Assembly: GCA_002422225.1 (NCBI GenBank)
Contig: DITX01000189.1
Coordinates: 1-24,192 of the forward strand
Reading direction: 5' to 3'
DNA from: Gammaproteobacteria bacterium UBA6173
Lineage (GTDB): Bacteria > Pseudomonadota > Gammaproteobacteria > Pseudomonadales > Pseudohongiellaceae
Length of the DNA: 24,192 bases
Positions 15,188-23,940 of this stretch are shown in pieces (positions within the stretch are counted from its first letter, which is position 1; each line of letters begins with the position of its first letter). Both the position numbers and the translations under genes were made by a program. The notes beneath the pieces are model-generated. The model ran no database searches. It worked only from the letters and a program-made list of their open reading frames with translations, and had not been told where the DNA came from.

Positions 15188-17935
15188 TCAGGCTGCCGCC
15201 GAAAAGCGGCGGCGCAGCCACTTTTCCAGCTCTACAATCAACAGCACAGCGACGCCAAAACCAAATACCTGTATGCCTTGCAGCAGGCTGAGTGGTTCAG
15301 AGCCAAACGCATTCCCCATAAACGGTGTGTAGGTGAAAAACACCTGAAACAGCGCTACCGCAGCAATCGAATACAGGACTGCCGGTGTGCCTAGCATGCC
15401 TTGGAAGCTGATCGAACTCCCGTAGCTGTAGCGCACGCTGAACAGATAAAACATCTCCATCATCACCAAAGTGTTCACCGCCATTGTCCTAGCCGTTTCC
15501 AATGACGCACCTTGTGCCTGTGCCAGCAAAAATTGCCCGAACACCCCAGCAGTAAAAACTACCGAGACCAGTAGAATCCTCCACACTACTTGCACCGACA
15601 ACATCGATTCACCTGGCTTTCGCGGCGGGCGACTCATAACGCCAGGCTCTGGAGGCTCAAACGCCAAGGCCAGTGCCAGCGCGACTGAACTTACCATATT
15701 GACCCAGAGAATTTGTGCGGCCGTAATCGGCAAGGTCAGCCCAAACAGAATAGCAATCACCAGGCTCAAGGATTCGCCACCGTTAATTGGCAACAAAAAA
15801 GAAATCACTTTGCGCAGATTGTCATAAACGCTTCGGCCGGCGCTGATGGCCACCACTATCGAGGCAAAATTGTCATCCGCAAGCACGAGTTGTGAGGCTT
15901 CGCGTGCTGCCTCACTGCCCTTTTGACCCATGGCAATGCCCACATCAGCCCGCTTGAGCGCTGGCGCATCGTTTACACCATCGCCCGTCATGGCCACAAT
16001 CATGCCTTGAGCTTGCAGGGCCTTCACCAATCGCAATTTGTGCTCCGGGCTGGTACGTGCAAACACATCAAGGTCACGCACCACCGCAGCCAGGGCCTGA
16101 TCATCCATGCGTTCGAGTTCAGCACCGGTCAAGACCTTGTCTGCATGTTTGAGTCCGATCTGACGTCCTATGGCGGAGGCTGTTCCGGCATGATCACCGG
16201 TGATCATCTTGACCTGTATGCCGGCCTCATAACACAAGGCCACGGCAGCAATGGCTTCCGGACGCGGCGGGTCCATCAATCCAGTCAGCCCCAGCAAGAT
16301 CAGACCTGACTCGACGTGTGTGTGGTCGACGCTTTGCTGCGTTTTTTCGACCGGTTTGACCGCAAAGGCCAATACCCGCTGCCCGTTGGCCGCGATTGCT
16401 TCCGCCTGTTGATGCCAGAAATCACTGTCTAATGGGACGGATTGGCCAGCGCGATCAAGTTGATGGCCACACATAGTCAAGAGCCGTTCCGGAGCACCTT
16501 TAACAACAATCAATTGACTGCTAGCAAACGCAGATTCGGCTGGACAGTTGTGCAGCGTCGCCATAAACCGGTGACGCGCATCAAACGGCAGACTATCAAT
16601 ACGAGGCCATGCGGTTTTGATGGCAGCCTGATCAAGCCCGGTTTTGGCCGCAAGCGCCAGCAACGCAGCTTCCATGGGGTCCCCCATGATCTGCCAATGC
16701 CCGTCGTCGTTTTGCTGGAGTATAGAGTCATTACACAGCACCGCTGCCAAGGTCAACCGATCGAGCAGCTCTCTTGTCTCGGAAGGGTCTGAAAGTACTG
16801 ATTGCCCATTTGTATCAAGAATCTGGCCATCCGGCGCGTAACCGCTGCCGCTGACCTGCAAGGTGGTATCCGCCAAAGCGAGGCTGGCGACCATCATTTC
16901 ATTGCGCGTCAATGTCCCGGTTTTGTCGCTGCAGATGACAGAAATGGAACCCAGCGTCTCAATGGCGGGCAACTTTCTGACAATGGCATTACGTTTCGCC
17001 ATGGCCTGCACACTGATGGCCATAGTGACCGTCAGCACCGCCGGCAAACCTTCAGGAATCGATGCCACGGACAAACCGACCACAAGCACAAACAGCTCAT
17101 CAAACGGCATACCCTGAACGTAGTATCCCCACGCCAGAATTAATGCTGCTGCCAGTAAAATGAAGCCGGTCAACCAACGCGACAGTTGCGCAATCTGCTT
17201 GAGCAACGGCGTTGACAGCTGTTCAACATCGCCGAGCAGATGACTGATGCGGCCCAGTTCAGTATTTGCCCCCGTCGCCACCACGACGCCGGTGCCTTGG
17301 CCGGTATTGACCAGGGTGCCACTGAACGCCATACAACTGCGATCACCCAAGGCAGCGTCTTGCGCAACCGGTTCTGTCGATTTTTCAACAGGCAAGGACT
17401 CCCCAGTGAGTACGGCTTCTTGAAGCGTCAGTGTGTTGATCTGCACAAGTCGTAAATCAGCCGGCACTTTGTCACCGGCTTCCAGCAGCACCAGATCACC
17501 CGGCACCAATGCTTGTGCATCAATGGTTTGCCGAACGCCATCGCGAATCACGGTTGCGCGCGGCGCCAACATGTCTCGAATCGCTGCGATGGCTTTTTCT
17601 GCTTTGCCTTCCTGCACAAACCCAAGAACGGTATTGACCAGCACCACAGCAAGAATAACGCTGGTATCCAGCAAATGGCCCAACAAGGCCGTAATACCAG
17701 CAGCAGCGATCAGGATCAGAATCAGGAGATTATTAAACTGTTGCAGAAACCGTCGGAGGGGGCCTGCGCGTGGCGCTTCCGGTAAACGATTTTGCCCTGC
17801 CAGTGTAAGTCGATGAGCACTGTCGGCAGCGCTGAGGCCGGACGCACCAACGCCGAGCGCTGCTAGAACAGACTCAGCATGGTCAGTATGAGGACTTTCT
17901 AAGGTGAATTTGCTTAAGCCGGAGTCGGCTGTCAT
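15188..17935 (-). CDS. P-type cation-transporting ATPase (P2/Ca-ATPase-like)
   Basis: A 915-residue P2-type ATPase. All cytoplasmic hallmarks are present: TGES (177-180) in the actuator, the phosphorylated D337 in DKTGT, KGAPE (479-483) in the nucleotide domain, MITGDH (577-582) and GDGVND (651-656). PEGLP in helix 4 (294-298) is as in SERCA/PMR1-type pumps, and ten helices are expected, with the last segment ending near residue 902. Compared with SERCA, N718 and E721 in helix 5 and N746 in helix 6 match calcium ligands. The position of the key aspartate D800 is serine (S750, in WVNMVSS), so a classic calcium pump is doubtful and the ion is unknown. GGAGAA six bases before ATG 17935 supports the start. 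DUF3450 ends 21 bases upstream, probably on the same transcript. Confidence 0.92.
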   Translation of the reverse strand: MTADSGLSKFTLESPHTDHAESVLAALGVGASGLSAADSAHRLTLAGQNRLPEAPRAGPLRRFLQQFNNLLILILIAAAGITALLGHLLDTSVILAVVLVNTVLGFVQEGKAEKAIAAIRDMLAPRATVIRDGVRQTIDAQALVPGDLVLLEAGDKVPADLRLVQINTLTLQEAVLTGESLPVEKSTEPVAQDAALGDRSCMAFSGTLVNTGQGTGVVVATGANTELGRISHLLGDVEQLSTPLLKQIAQLSRWLTGFILLAAALILAWGYYVQGMPFDELFVLVVGLSVASIPEGLPAVLTVTMAISVQAMAKRNAIVRKLPAIETLGSISVICSDKTGTLTRNEMMVASLALADTTLQVSGSGYAPDGQILDTNGQSVLSDPSETRELLDRLTLAAVLCNDSILQQNDDGHWQIMGDPMEAALLALAAKTGLDQAAIKTAWPRIDSLPFDARHRFMATLHNCPAESAFASSQLIVVKGAPERLLTMCGHQLDRAGQSVPLDSDFWHQQAEAIAANGQRVLAFAVKPVEKTQQSVDHTHVESGLILLGLTGLMDPPRPEAIAAVALCYEAGIQVKMITGDHAGTASAIGRQIGLKHADKVLTGAELERMDDQALAAVVRDLDVFARTSPEHKLRLVKALQAQGMIVAMTGDGVNDAPALKRADVGIAMGQKGSEAAREASQLVLADDNFASIVVAISAGRSVYDNLRKVISFLLPINGGESLSLVIAILFGLTLPITAAQILWVNMVSSVALALALAFEPPEPGVMSRPPRKPGESMLSVQVVWRILLVSVVFTAGVFGQFLLAQAQGASLETARTMAVNTLVMMEMFYLFSVRYSYGSSISFQGMLGTPAVLYSIAAVALFQVFFTYTPFMGNAFGSEPLSLLQGIQVFGFGVAVLLIVELEKWLRRRFSAAA
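15195..15213 (+). terminator. Hairpin just past rimK, inside the ATPase 3' end
   Basis: GCCGCCG and CGGCGGC form a perfect seven-base-pair stem around AAAAG, starting 19 bases after the rimK stop. The following sequence has only a TTTT further on, not a true T-tract. The same bases encode the RRRFSAAA tail of the ATPase on the other strand. It might stop or stabilise the rimK transcript. Confidence 0.35.
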
Positions 17936-17956
17936 CAGCCATTCTCCGACTTAGCC

Positions 17957-18691
17957 TTATTGCGCGGCAACCGGCGCCGGAATAGGGATGTTCATCAACT
18001 CTGCTGCAATGGTGCTACTTGCAACACTCATGGCGCGGTAAATTGAAGTACGGTATTCACCAGCAGGGACTTCAACCCACTGATCAGCCTCTTTGTCCCA
18101 GACTTTAGTGATCTGACGATCTGCAGTCTGGTACGCCAGCATGATGCGACCAATACGGGTGAGTGTCACCTCCTGCTCCACACCATCGACATCCATCACT
18201 TCAGTGTAGGTATCGAGTGAGCGACCATAAGCACCCTCGGCCTGATACAAGCCAATCAGCAAACTCAATTTCTGGGAAATCGGTGCTTCCGGGTTATTGA
18301 TCAGGTTGCGGATGCGCTCTACCTGATCACGGCGGGCTTCCAGTTCAAACGGCAGATCAGACTCAACGAACTGCTCAATGCTGCTCATCATTTGATCGAT
18401 CAAGCCATTTAAGGGCGAGTTCGCATCATCGGCCAGCACAGCAGCGTATTCAATGGACGCAGCCATCTCAGTGATCAGCTGTTCCTGACGGGCAATGCGT
18501 TCACGAAGCTGGGTATTGGTCAGGATCATGGCTTCAAGCGACGTGTTTGCCTGCTCGAACTGCTCCTGCACAGAACCGGTTTGTGCAAATGTCTGGGTGC
18601 TCAAGCTTGAGCTCAGCGCGGCCAAGACTACCGCAGCTGCGGCCAAGGGTCGGCGGACCAATGACCTTGAAACGTAATGCAGGGAATTCAT
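17957..18691 (-). CDS. DUF3450 periplasmic coiled-coil protein
   Basis: A 244-residue exported protein. A signal peptide (RRPLAAAAVVLAALSSSLS, cleavage near TFAQ) is followed by a coiled-coil region (EQANTSLEAMILTNTQLRERI and EQLITEMAASIEYA). A conserved globular part follows, with DLPFELEARRDQVERIRNLI, LIGLYQAEGAYGRSLDTYTE, RIGRIMLAYQTAD, KVWDKEADQWVEV and YRTSIYRAMSVAS. This matches DUF3450, whose genes usually head a TonB-ExbB-ExbD-TPR operon in marine gammaproteobacteria. None of those partners is present here. The ATG at 18691 is preceded by GAGGAAG (18699-18705) at seven bases, clearly better than the ATG nine codons upstream. Its own promoter may lie at 18719-18748. The P-type ATPase gene follows after 21 bases. 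Confidence 0.85.
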   Translation of the reverse strand: MNSLHYVSRSLVRRPLAAAAVVLAALSSSLSTQTFAQTGSVQEQFEQANTSLEAMILTNTQLRERIARQEQLITEMAASIEYAAVLADDANSPLNGLIDQMMSSIEQFVESDLPFELEARRDQVERIRNLINNPEAPISQKLSLLIGLYQAEGAYGRSLDTYTEVMDVDGVEQEVTLTRIGRIMLAYQTADRQITKVWDKEADQWVEVPAGEYRTSIYRAMSVASSTIAAELMNIPIPAPVAAQ

Positions 18692-18718
18692 AATTATTCT
18701 TCCTCGTTGGGGAGCCAC

Positions 18719-18748
18719 ATCTTAAAACAGATAGCGTGGCGAAAACAA
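18719..18748 (-). promoter_or_regulatory. Candidate promoter of the DUF3450 gene
   Basis: On the minus strand TTGTTT (18743-18748) and TAAGAT (18719-18724) are separated by 18 bases, with the -10 box 27 bases before the start codon. Both boxes are partial matches. The gap after the transporter operon makes a promoter here likely, but the exact boxes are uncertain. Confidence 0.35.
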
Positions 18749-18848
18749 CCCGTCTACCCGTTCCTGCGTCAAACTACTCACGTGAATTGCATTTCGCGGA
18801 GCGCCCGTTCTACGGGCTTTCCAGCGCGCCCTCTCGCACTTTTTTAAC

Positions 18849-19844
18849 TTAAATATGATGGCAAGCGGCAGTGACATGCTCGTGGCAGGACGCATGATGC
18901 TCGAGCACGGGCATTTGTTGACTGCAACGCTCGGTGGCCTGCGGACAGCGCGTATGAAAACTACAGCCCGAGGGCGGATTGATCGGCGATGGCACATCCC
19001 CATGCAACACGATGCGCTGGGTCTTGTGGTGCGGGTCAGGCACGGGAATCGCTGAGATCAATGACTTGGTATAGGGGTGCTGCGGATTCAGATAAACACT
19101 TTCACCCGGCCCGGTTTCCACAATCTTGCCCAGATACATAATCGCAATACGATCAGAAATATGTTTGACCACAGCAAGGTCGTGCGCAATAAACAGGTAA
19201 GACAGCTTGAGCTCCTGCTGCAGGTCAATCAACAGATTCAGAATCTGACTTTGAATGGACACATCCAGCGCCGATACGGGCTCATCACAGACAATCAATT
19301 TGGGATTCAGCGCGATAGCGCGTGCAATCCCGATACGCTGGCGTTGCCCGCCAGAGAACTCAAAGGGATAACGCGTCACAGAACGAGCGGGCAGCCCTAC
19401 CAGATCGAGCAGATCCACAACGCGTTTGCGCCGGGACGCGCCATCACCCATGGACTGCACAACCAAAGGTTCTTCCAGAATTTCACCCACGGTGTGCCGC
19501 GAATTCAGCGACTCCATCGGATCCTGAAAAATCATCTGAATATCACGGCGTATGGGTTTCAAGGTGCGCGCCGGCAGCCGGGTAATGTCTTGCCCCTGAA
19601 ACAGAATTTGCCCCTCTGTTGGCTGGTAAAGCCGGGTGATGCAGCGGCCCAGCGTGGATTTGCCACAACCTGATTCGCCAACCAGACCCAAGGTTTCGCC
19701 CGGTGCAATGCTGAAACTCACGCCATCCACGGCTTTATTGAATTTGGACGCCCGCAGCAACAAGCCCTCGCGCACCGGAAAATGCATTTTCAGGTCGCGC
19801 ACCTGCAAAATTGGCTGAACGGCATTTTCCCTATCAACGCTCAT
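18849..19844 (-). CDS. Oligopeptide ABC transporter ATP-binding protein (OppF/DppF-like)
   Basis: A 331-residue ABC ATPase. Walker A GESGCGKS is at 56-63, the Q-loop sits in MIFQDPMESLNSR, the signature FSGGQRQR at 163-170, Walker B LIVCDEP at 183-189, and the switch histidine is H221. The C-terminal extension with PINPPSGCSFHTRCP and further cysteines (GCxFxxRC pattern) is specific to the oligopeptide/dipeptide subfamily. It drives import together with the OppD-like protein as a heterodimer on the cytoplasmic side. Its start overlaps the oppD-like stop by four bases (ATGA), so the two are coupled. It is the last gene of the transporter operon; no convincing terminator hairpin with a T-run follows, only a small GCCCG/CGGGC stem at 18803-18817. 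Confidence 0.95.
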   Translation of the reverse strand: MSVDRENAVQPILQVRDLKMHFPVREGLLLRASKFNKAVDGVSFSIAPGETLGLVGESGCGKSTLGRCITRLYQPTEGQILFQGQDITRLPARTLKPIRRDIQMIFQDPMESLNSRHTVGEILEEPLVVQSMGDGASRRKRVVDLLDLVGLPARSVTRYPFEFSGGQRQRIGIARAIALNPKLIVCDEPVSALDVSIQSQILNLLIDLQQELKLSYLFIAHDLAVVKHISDRIAIMYLGKIVETGPGESVYLNPQHPYTKSLISAIPVPDPHHKTQRIVLHGDVPSPINPPSGCSFHTRCPQATERCSQQMPVLEHHASCHEHVTAACHHI

Positions 19845-20851
19845 GCCGTCACCCCGCTCCGGCTATCAACGGCCGGCAGCTCCCGCCAGCGCAGACAGGC
19901 CAATTCATGGGACGCACTGATGCTCTCCATCGGCGGTTGCACCTGCACACACTCATCCGTTCGGAAGGCACAGCGATTTTCGAAACGGCAACCCTTGGGC
20001 AGATCCAGTAGCCCCGGCACCATGCCTGGAATAATCGCCAGCTTAGCTTTTGGCGGGGTATCCAGCCTGGGAATGGAAGCCAGCAAACCTCGTGTATAGG
20101 GGTGAGATGGTTTATCAAACACATCGGTCACCGTGCCTTTTTCAGCCACTTTACCAGCGTACATCACCACCACATCCCGGGATGTTTCAGCTATCACGCC
20201 CAGATCGTGGGTGATCAGAATCACTGCCATGCCCATGTCACGCTGCAGCTCCGCAATCAACTCAAGTATCTGCGCTTGAATGGTGACGTCCAGCGCTGTA
20301 GTAGGCTCATCTGCAATCAACAACTGCGGCTGACAAGCCAAGGCCATGGCAATCACCACACGCTGACGCATGCCGCCAGACAATTGGTGCGGATACTCAG
20401 CCATACGAATATCCGGGGAGGGGATGCCCACTTTGTCGAGCATCTCCACTGATAAACGTAAGGCTTCCTGTTTGGTGATTTTTTTGTGCAGCAGCATCAC
20501 CTCGGCCAACTGGCGACCGATGGTGTGGACTGGGTTCAGGGCGGTCATTGGCTCCTGAAACACCATGCCAATTTTTGCGCCGCGGATTTTGTGCATTTGA
20601 TCCAGCGTCAACGACACCAGATCCTGACCTTGAAACAAAATCTGCCCGCCAACAATTTGTCCCATGGGCTGTGGTAACAATCGCATGATGGACTGCGCCG
20701 TGACACTTTTGCCGCAACCGGACTCCCCCACAATGCCGAGCGTTTCGCCAGCATTGACCGAAAACGTGACATCGTCGACCGCGCGAACGCGGCCCTCGTC
20801 AGTATCGAACTCTGTAATCAGATTCTTGATTTGTAAAATCGGGTCAGTCAT
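19841..20851 (-). CDS. Oligopeptide ABC transporter ATP-binding protein (OppD/DppD-like)
   Basis: A 336-residue ABC ATPase: Walker A GESGCGKS (42-49), Q-loop in MVFQEPMTALNPVH, signature LSGGMRQR (157-164), Walker B LLIADEP (177-183), and switch histidine H215 in ILITHDLG. The C-terminal GCRFENRCAFRTDEC motif marks the Opp/Dpp group. In E. coli yejF the two nucleotide-binding domains are fused in one protein; here they are separate genes, as in Opp. Its start lies nine bases after the solute-binding-protein stop, with AAGG seven bases before the ATG. It shares the operon with both permeases. Confidence 0.95.
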   Translation of the reverse strand: MTDPILQIKNLITEFDTDEGRVRAVDDVTFSVNAGETLGIVGESGCGKSVTAQSIMRLLPQPMGQIVGGQILFQGQDLVSLTLDQMHKIRGAKIGMVFQEPMTALNPVHTIGRQLAEVMLLHKKITKQEALRLSVEMLDKVGIPSPDIRMAEYPHQLSGGMRQRVVIAMALACQPQLLIADEPTTALDVTIQAQILELIAELQRDMGMAVILITHDLGVIAETSRDVVVMYAGKVAEKGTVTDVFDKPSHPYTRGLLASIPRLDTPPKAKLAIIPGMVPGLLDLPKGCRFENRCAFRTDECVQVQPPMESISASHELACLRWRELPAVDSRSGVTA

Positions 20852-20860
20852 CAGGCAACC

Positions 20861-22810
20861 TTATTGCAGCCGGTACTGATCATACACACGGATTTGGGGC
20901 TCGAACGTCTGACCAGCACGACGCGCCGCCAGCGTTTCCTGTTTTAACTGCTCGTCTATCCAATGCACATGCAGTTCGGTTGCCAATGACGGTGATTTAT
21001 GGTTAAAAAACTCAGGGTACTTGACCCAGCGCCAATGCCCGATCCGGTAAAAATCTTGCACAAAACCGGGCACAAACGAGGCGTACTCGTACACAAACTC
21101 CTGCATGCGATGTGAAAGTTCACGCATTTCATCCACATCGTTTGAGGCCACAAACTGATCAATCATCTGGTCCAGCTCATAGCTGGCCAACGCTTCCATG
21201 TTATTTGTCTGCACCTTGATCTTGCGGTCAGGGTTCACGCTGCCGTCCTCAAGGAAGGCATCATCATAGGCATTGTCCGAATGGTAGTAATCCCAGAAAC
21301 GTGCGTACATTTCAGTACCGACGCCCAAGGCAACAAACCCGATGTCGTGCTGCTTTTCCTGCACTTTTTGCCAACCGGCAGTCTGATCCAGTACTTCTAT
21401 GCGGAACTCCAGACCGGCTTTAGCCGCTTCTTCACGCAGAATAGTCAGGATGTCCGCCATGGTGGTGTAGCCCGTGGTGATGGTAAATGCCAACCGCTGC
21501 CCCTGCTCGTTCACCAGAATGCCATCCGGCCCGCGTGTGGTGAATCCAGCCAAGGCAAAGTGCTCAAGTGCTTTGTCGATATCAAAAGGCCGCGCACGAA
21601 TGGTCGGGTGCGAGAAACTGCCAAAACCGTCGTTGGCCGTGTGCATGCGGGAGTAATCGCCGCGGAAGAAACTCTCGATCACCAGATCCCAGTTACTGGC
21701 GTACTGAATCCCAAGCCGCACGTTCTGATCATCAAGCATGGGACGAGAGGTGTTCATCCACAGACCATAGTTGGGGCGTGGACGCTGGTTGTAAAACACT
21801 GATTTGTGGATATATCCATTGGCAACATCCGGGTCAGTATCTGGCAATTTCTCATACCAGTGTTCCGCCAGGTTTAAACCAAACTGATCAATGTCACCGC
21901 GTTTAAAAGATTCAAAGACGTTGTTGGCATCGCGAATCACATTCAACACAATGCGATCGACGTTGTAGCGATTAGCGAAATACTTTTTGTCCTTCGCCCA
22001 CCAGTCCTGCAAACGCGTCAATGTCACTGAACGACCCGGTATCAGATCCTCATCGCGAATCACGTATGGCCCTGTGGTTGGTACAAATTTCCACTGATAA
22101 CGCTCCACAAAGTCGTCACCCAGCTCCTTGTAAAAGTGTTGTGGTTCCGGGCGCAGGTCCAAGGCCTGATAGGCAAAGTCCGGCTTTTTGGTATTCATGG
22201 TAACGGACAAGGTATGGTCGTCGTACTTGGTAATATTGCTGAAGGTAATGTTGTAATAATTGTTGTACCAAGGCGCAACAATGTATTCCGAGCGGTTAAA
22301 GAAAAACATAAACATGAAATCATCAACGGTGATGGCTTCACCGTCCGACCAGCGTGCTGCCGGATCAAGACGCGCATAAACAATGCCGTTTTCGTCATCA
22401 ATGGCCCATTCTGATGCCAGCGCCGGGTAAAAATCATAGTCGGTGTCGGGATGTTTTAATGCCAGCGGCAGCGTGACATCGTCCAGAATCCAGGTACGGA
22501 ACGCACCGTTGGAATCAGGCCCGACATAACGCAAGGTGCGTGGAAAATCCTGAATGGAACCGTATTGCGTGCCACCTTTTTTGGCATCAGGCGAGCCCAG
22601 ATCCGGCAGACCTTCGCCGCGCTCCCACACCAGATCCGCTGGCAAATCAGCCAAGGTTTTGAACTGGAACAGATCTGGGTGCGCAGCGTAATAATCCAGC
22701 ACTTCCTGGGTATTATCCCTGACTTCGCCCTCTTCAGTTGCACCACCACAGGCCATCAGCAGCGCTGCCAGCACGATGCCTGCAAAGCCATTTCGCGCGG
22801 TTCTGTTCAT
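20861..22810 (-). CDS. Peptide ABC transporter substrate-binding lipoprotein, family 5 (YejA-like)
   Basis: A protein of about 649 residues, longer than classical OppA and close to YejA-type proteins. The start at ATG 22810 is set by a strong GGAGG (22819-22823) eight bases upstream; a frame extended to 22921 would run into the upstream permease gene. The signal peptide ends in LLMAC with C21 as the probable lipidated cysteine. Mature features include AKKGGTQYGSIQDFPRTLRYVGPDSNGAF, the family 5 block LDPAARWSDGEAITVDDFMF, TGPYVIRDEDLIPG, and GYTTMADILTILREEAAKAG, which resembles YejA. It would collect peptides in the periplasm and hand them to the permeases. YejABEF imports microcin C-type peptides and broader oligopeptides in enterics; the specificity here is unknown. 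Confidence 0.92.
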   Translation of the reverse strand: MNRTARNGFAGIVLAALLMACGGATEEGEVRDNTQEVLDYYAAHPDLFQFKTLADLPADLVWERGEGLPDLGSPDAKKGGTQYGSIQDFPRTLRYVGPDSNGAFRTWILDDVTLPLALKHPDTDYDFYPALASEWAIDDENGIVYARLDPAARWSDGEAITVDDFMFMFFFNRSEYIVAPWYNNYYNITFSNITKYDDHTLSVTMNTKKPDFAYQALDLRPEPQHFYKELGDDFVERYQWKFVPTTGPYVIRDEDLIPGRSVTLTRLQDWWAKDKKYFANRYNVDRIVLNVIRDANNVFESFKRGDIDQFGLNLAEHWYEKLPDTDPDVANGYIHKSVFYNQRPRPNYGLWMNTSRPMLDDQNVRLGIQYASNWDLVIESFFRGDYSRMHTANDGFGSFSHPTIRARPFDIDKALEHFALAGFTTRGPDGILVNEQGQRLAFTITTGYTTMADILTILREEAAKAGLEFRIEVLDQTAGWQKVQEKQHDIGFVALGVGTEMYARFWDYYHSDNAYDDAFLEDGSVNPDRKIKVQTNNMEALASYELDQMIDQFVASNDVDEMRELSHRMQEFVYEYASFVPGFVQDFYRIGHWRWVKYPEFFNHKSPSLATELHVHWIDEQLKQETLAARRAGQTFEPQIRVYDQYRLQ

Positions 22811-22818
22811 GTTGTTAA

Positions 22819-22823
22819 CCTCC
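22819..22823 (-). promoter_or_regulatory. Strong ribosome-binding site of the binding-protein gene
   Basis: GGAGG on the minus strand, eight bases before ATG 22810. It decides the start and suggests the binding protein is translated more strongly than its neighbours, as expected for a periplasmic receptor needed in excess. Confidence 0.65.
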
Positions 22824-22865
22824 AGCAAACACCTTTTGAAAAAATCCGCCTTGTGAGCAGAGACA

Positions 22866-23933
22866 TCATTTGTACACAGTAAATTTTTTGGGATCGAACG
22901 ATTCCCGAATAGCTTCGCCAATAAAGGTCACCAGCGTCAGCAGCACAACCAACGTGCCAAAGGCTGATGTCACTATCCAGGGTGCAGTGCGTAAATTGGC
23001 AGTACCCTGTTTAAGCAACTCACCCAGACTCGGGGTGGGTGGTGGCAAACCAAAACCCAGAAAATCCAGCGCGGTAATTGCGGTGACTGCAGCAATCACG
23101 GTAAATGGCATAAATGTGACCAGGGTGGCCAACACATTCGGCAGGATATGTTTAAAAATAATACGGGTATTGGAGGATCCGATCAGCCGCGCCGACGCCA
23201 CATAATCGCGCACCTTTTGTTTATAGGTTTCCGTGCGCATGTAATAGGTCATAGATGTCCACGAAAACAACACCATGACCGTCAACAAAATAGATATGCG
23301 CGTAAAAATCGAGAACGTCGCCGGGATGACTGAAAAGATGATGATGACCATGTACAAAAACGGCACGTTGCTCCAGATTTCTATAACGCGCTGGAATAAC
23401 AAATCAAATAGCCCGCCGAAATACCCCATGGCAGCACCGATGGCGATACCAATTACATAGGTCGCCAGGGTAAACGCCATGGCAAAAAACAAGGCGGTTC
23501 GCGTGCCATAAAACAAACGCGCGAGGATATCGCGACTGGTGGAATCGGTCCCCAGATAATGCTGATACTGCGCTGATGGCGCCTCTGGTCGAAAAATACC
23601 CGTGGTGGAGTGATTTTCGTTGGGGCTGTAAGGCACCAGCGGTAGCAATACCCAGTTGCCGCTATTTTCTTCAGCGAAGCGCTGCTTTAACTCGCGGTAG
23701 TTGGTTTCATAGGTGTATGGCAAACCAAAATCGGTGCCCGGATGAAACGCACTATAGGTAGGGAAATACCACTCACCCTCATATTTCACCACCAAGGCAC
23801 GATTGTTGATAAGCAACTCACCCACCACAAACAACCCCAGCATCACCATCAGAATCAAAAAGCTGTAGTAGCCGCGTTTGATCTGCCGGAAGCGTTTGAG
23901 TTTTTTAATGGTCTGTGGGTTCAGTCGCAACAT
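22866..23933 (-). CDS. Peptide ABC transporter permease (YejE/OppC-like)
   Basis: A 355-residue permease. After the N-terminal helix (GYYSFLILMVMLGLFVVGELL) comes a long periplasmic insert with KYEGEWYFPTYSAFHPGTDFG. This insert, with the matching NxALxVxYxGxxYFP pattern, is characteristic of YejE and sets it apart from plain OppC. The inner-membrane domain includes YLGTDSTSRDILARLFYGTR, the EAA loop (DYVASARLIGSSNTRIIFKH) that contacts the ATPase, and ALDFLGFGLPPPTPSLGELL. I chose ATG 23933, with GAGG (23939-23942) five bases upstream overlapping the preceding stop; the longer frame to 23975 would overlap the yejB-like gene. It ends 55 bases before the binding-protein start. Confidence 0.93.
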   Translation of the reverse strand: MLRLNPQTIKKLKRFRQIKRGYYSFLILMVMLGLFVVGELLINNRALVVKYEGEWYFPTYSAFHPGTDFGLPYTYETNYRELKQRFAEENSGNWVLLPLVPYSPNENHSTTGIFRPEAPSAQYQHYLGTDSTSRDILARLFYGTRTALFFAMAFTLATYVIGIAIGAAMGYFGGLFDLLFQRVIEIWSNVPFLYMVIIIFSVIPATFSIFTRISILLTVMVLFSWTSMTYYMRTETYKQKVRDYVASARLIGSSNTRIIFKHILPNVLATLVTFMPFTVIAAVTAITALDFLGFGLPPPTPSLGELLKQGTANLRTAPWIVTSAFGTLVVLLTLVTFIGEAIRESFDPKKFTVYK

Positions 23934-23940
23934 GTTGACC

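Noticed and set aside
18803..18817. GCCCG/CGGGC stem after the transporter operon as a terminator
   Set aside because: Only five base pairs, and no T-run follows in the minus-strand direction; not enough to call a terminator.
18722..19003. Minus-strand frame of 93 codons at the end of the OppF-like gene
   Set aside because: Mostly an alternative frame of the ATPase C-terminus; the part past its stop has no recognisable motif.
22811..22921. N-terminal extension of the binding protein from an upstream ATG
   Set aside because: It would overlap the permease gene, place the signal peptide internally, and ignore the GGAGG site eight bases before ATG 22810.
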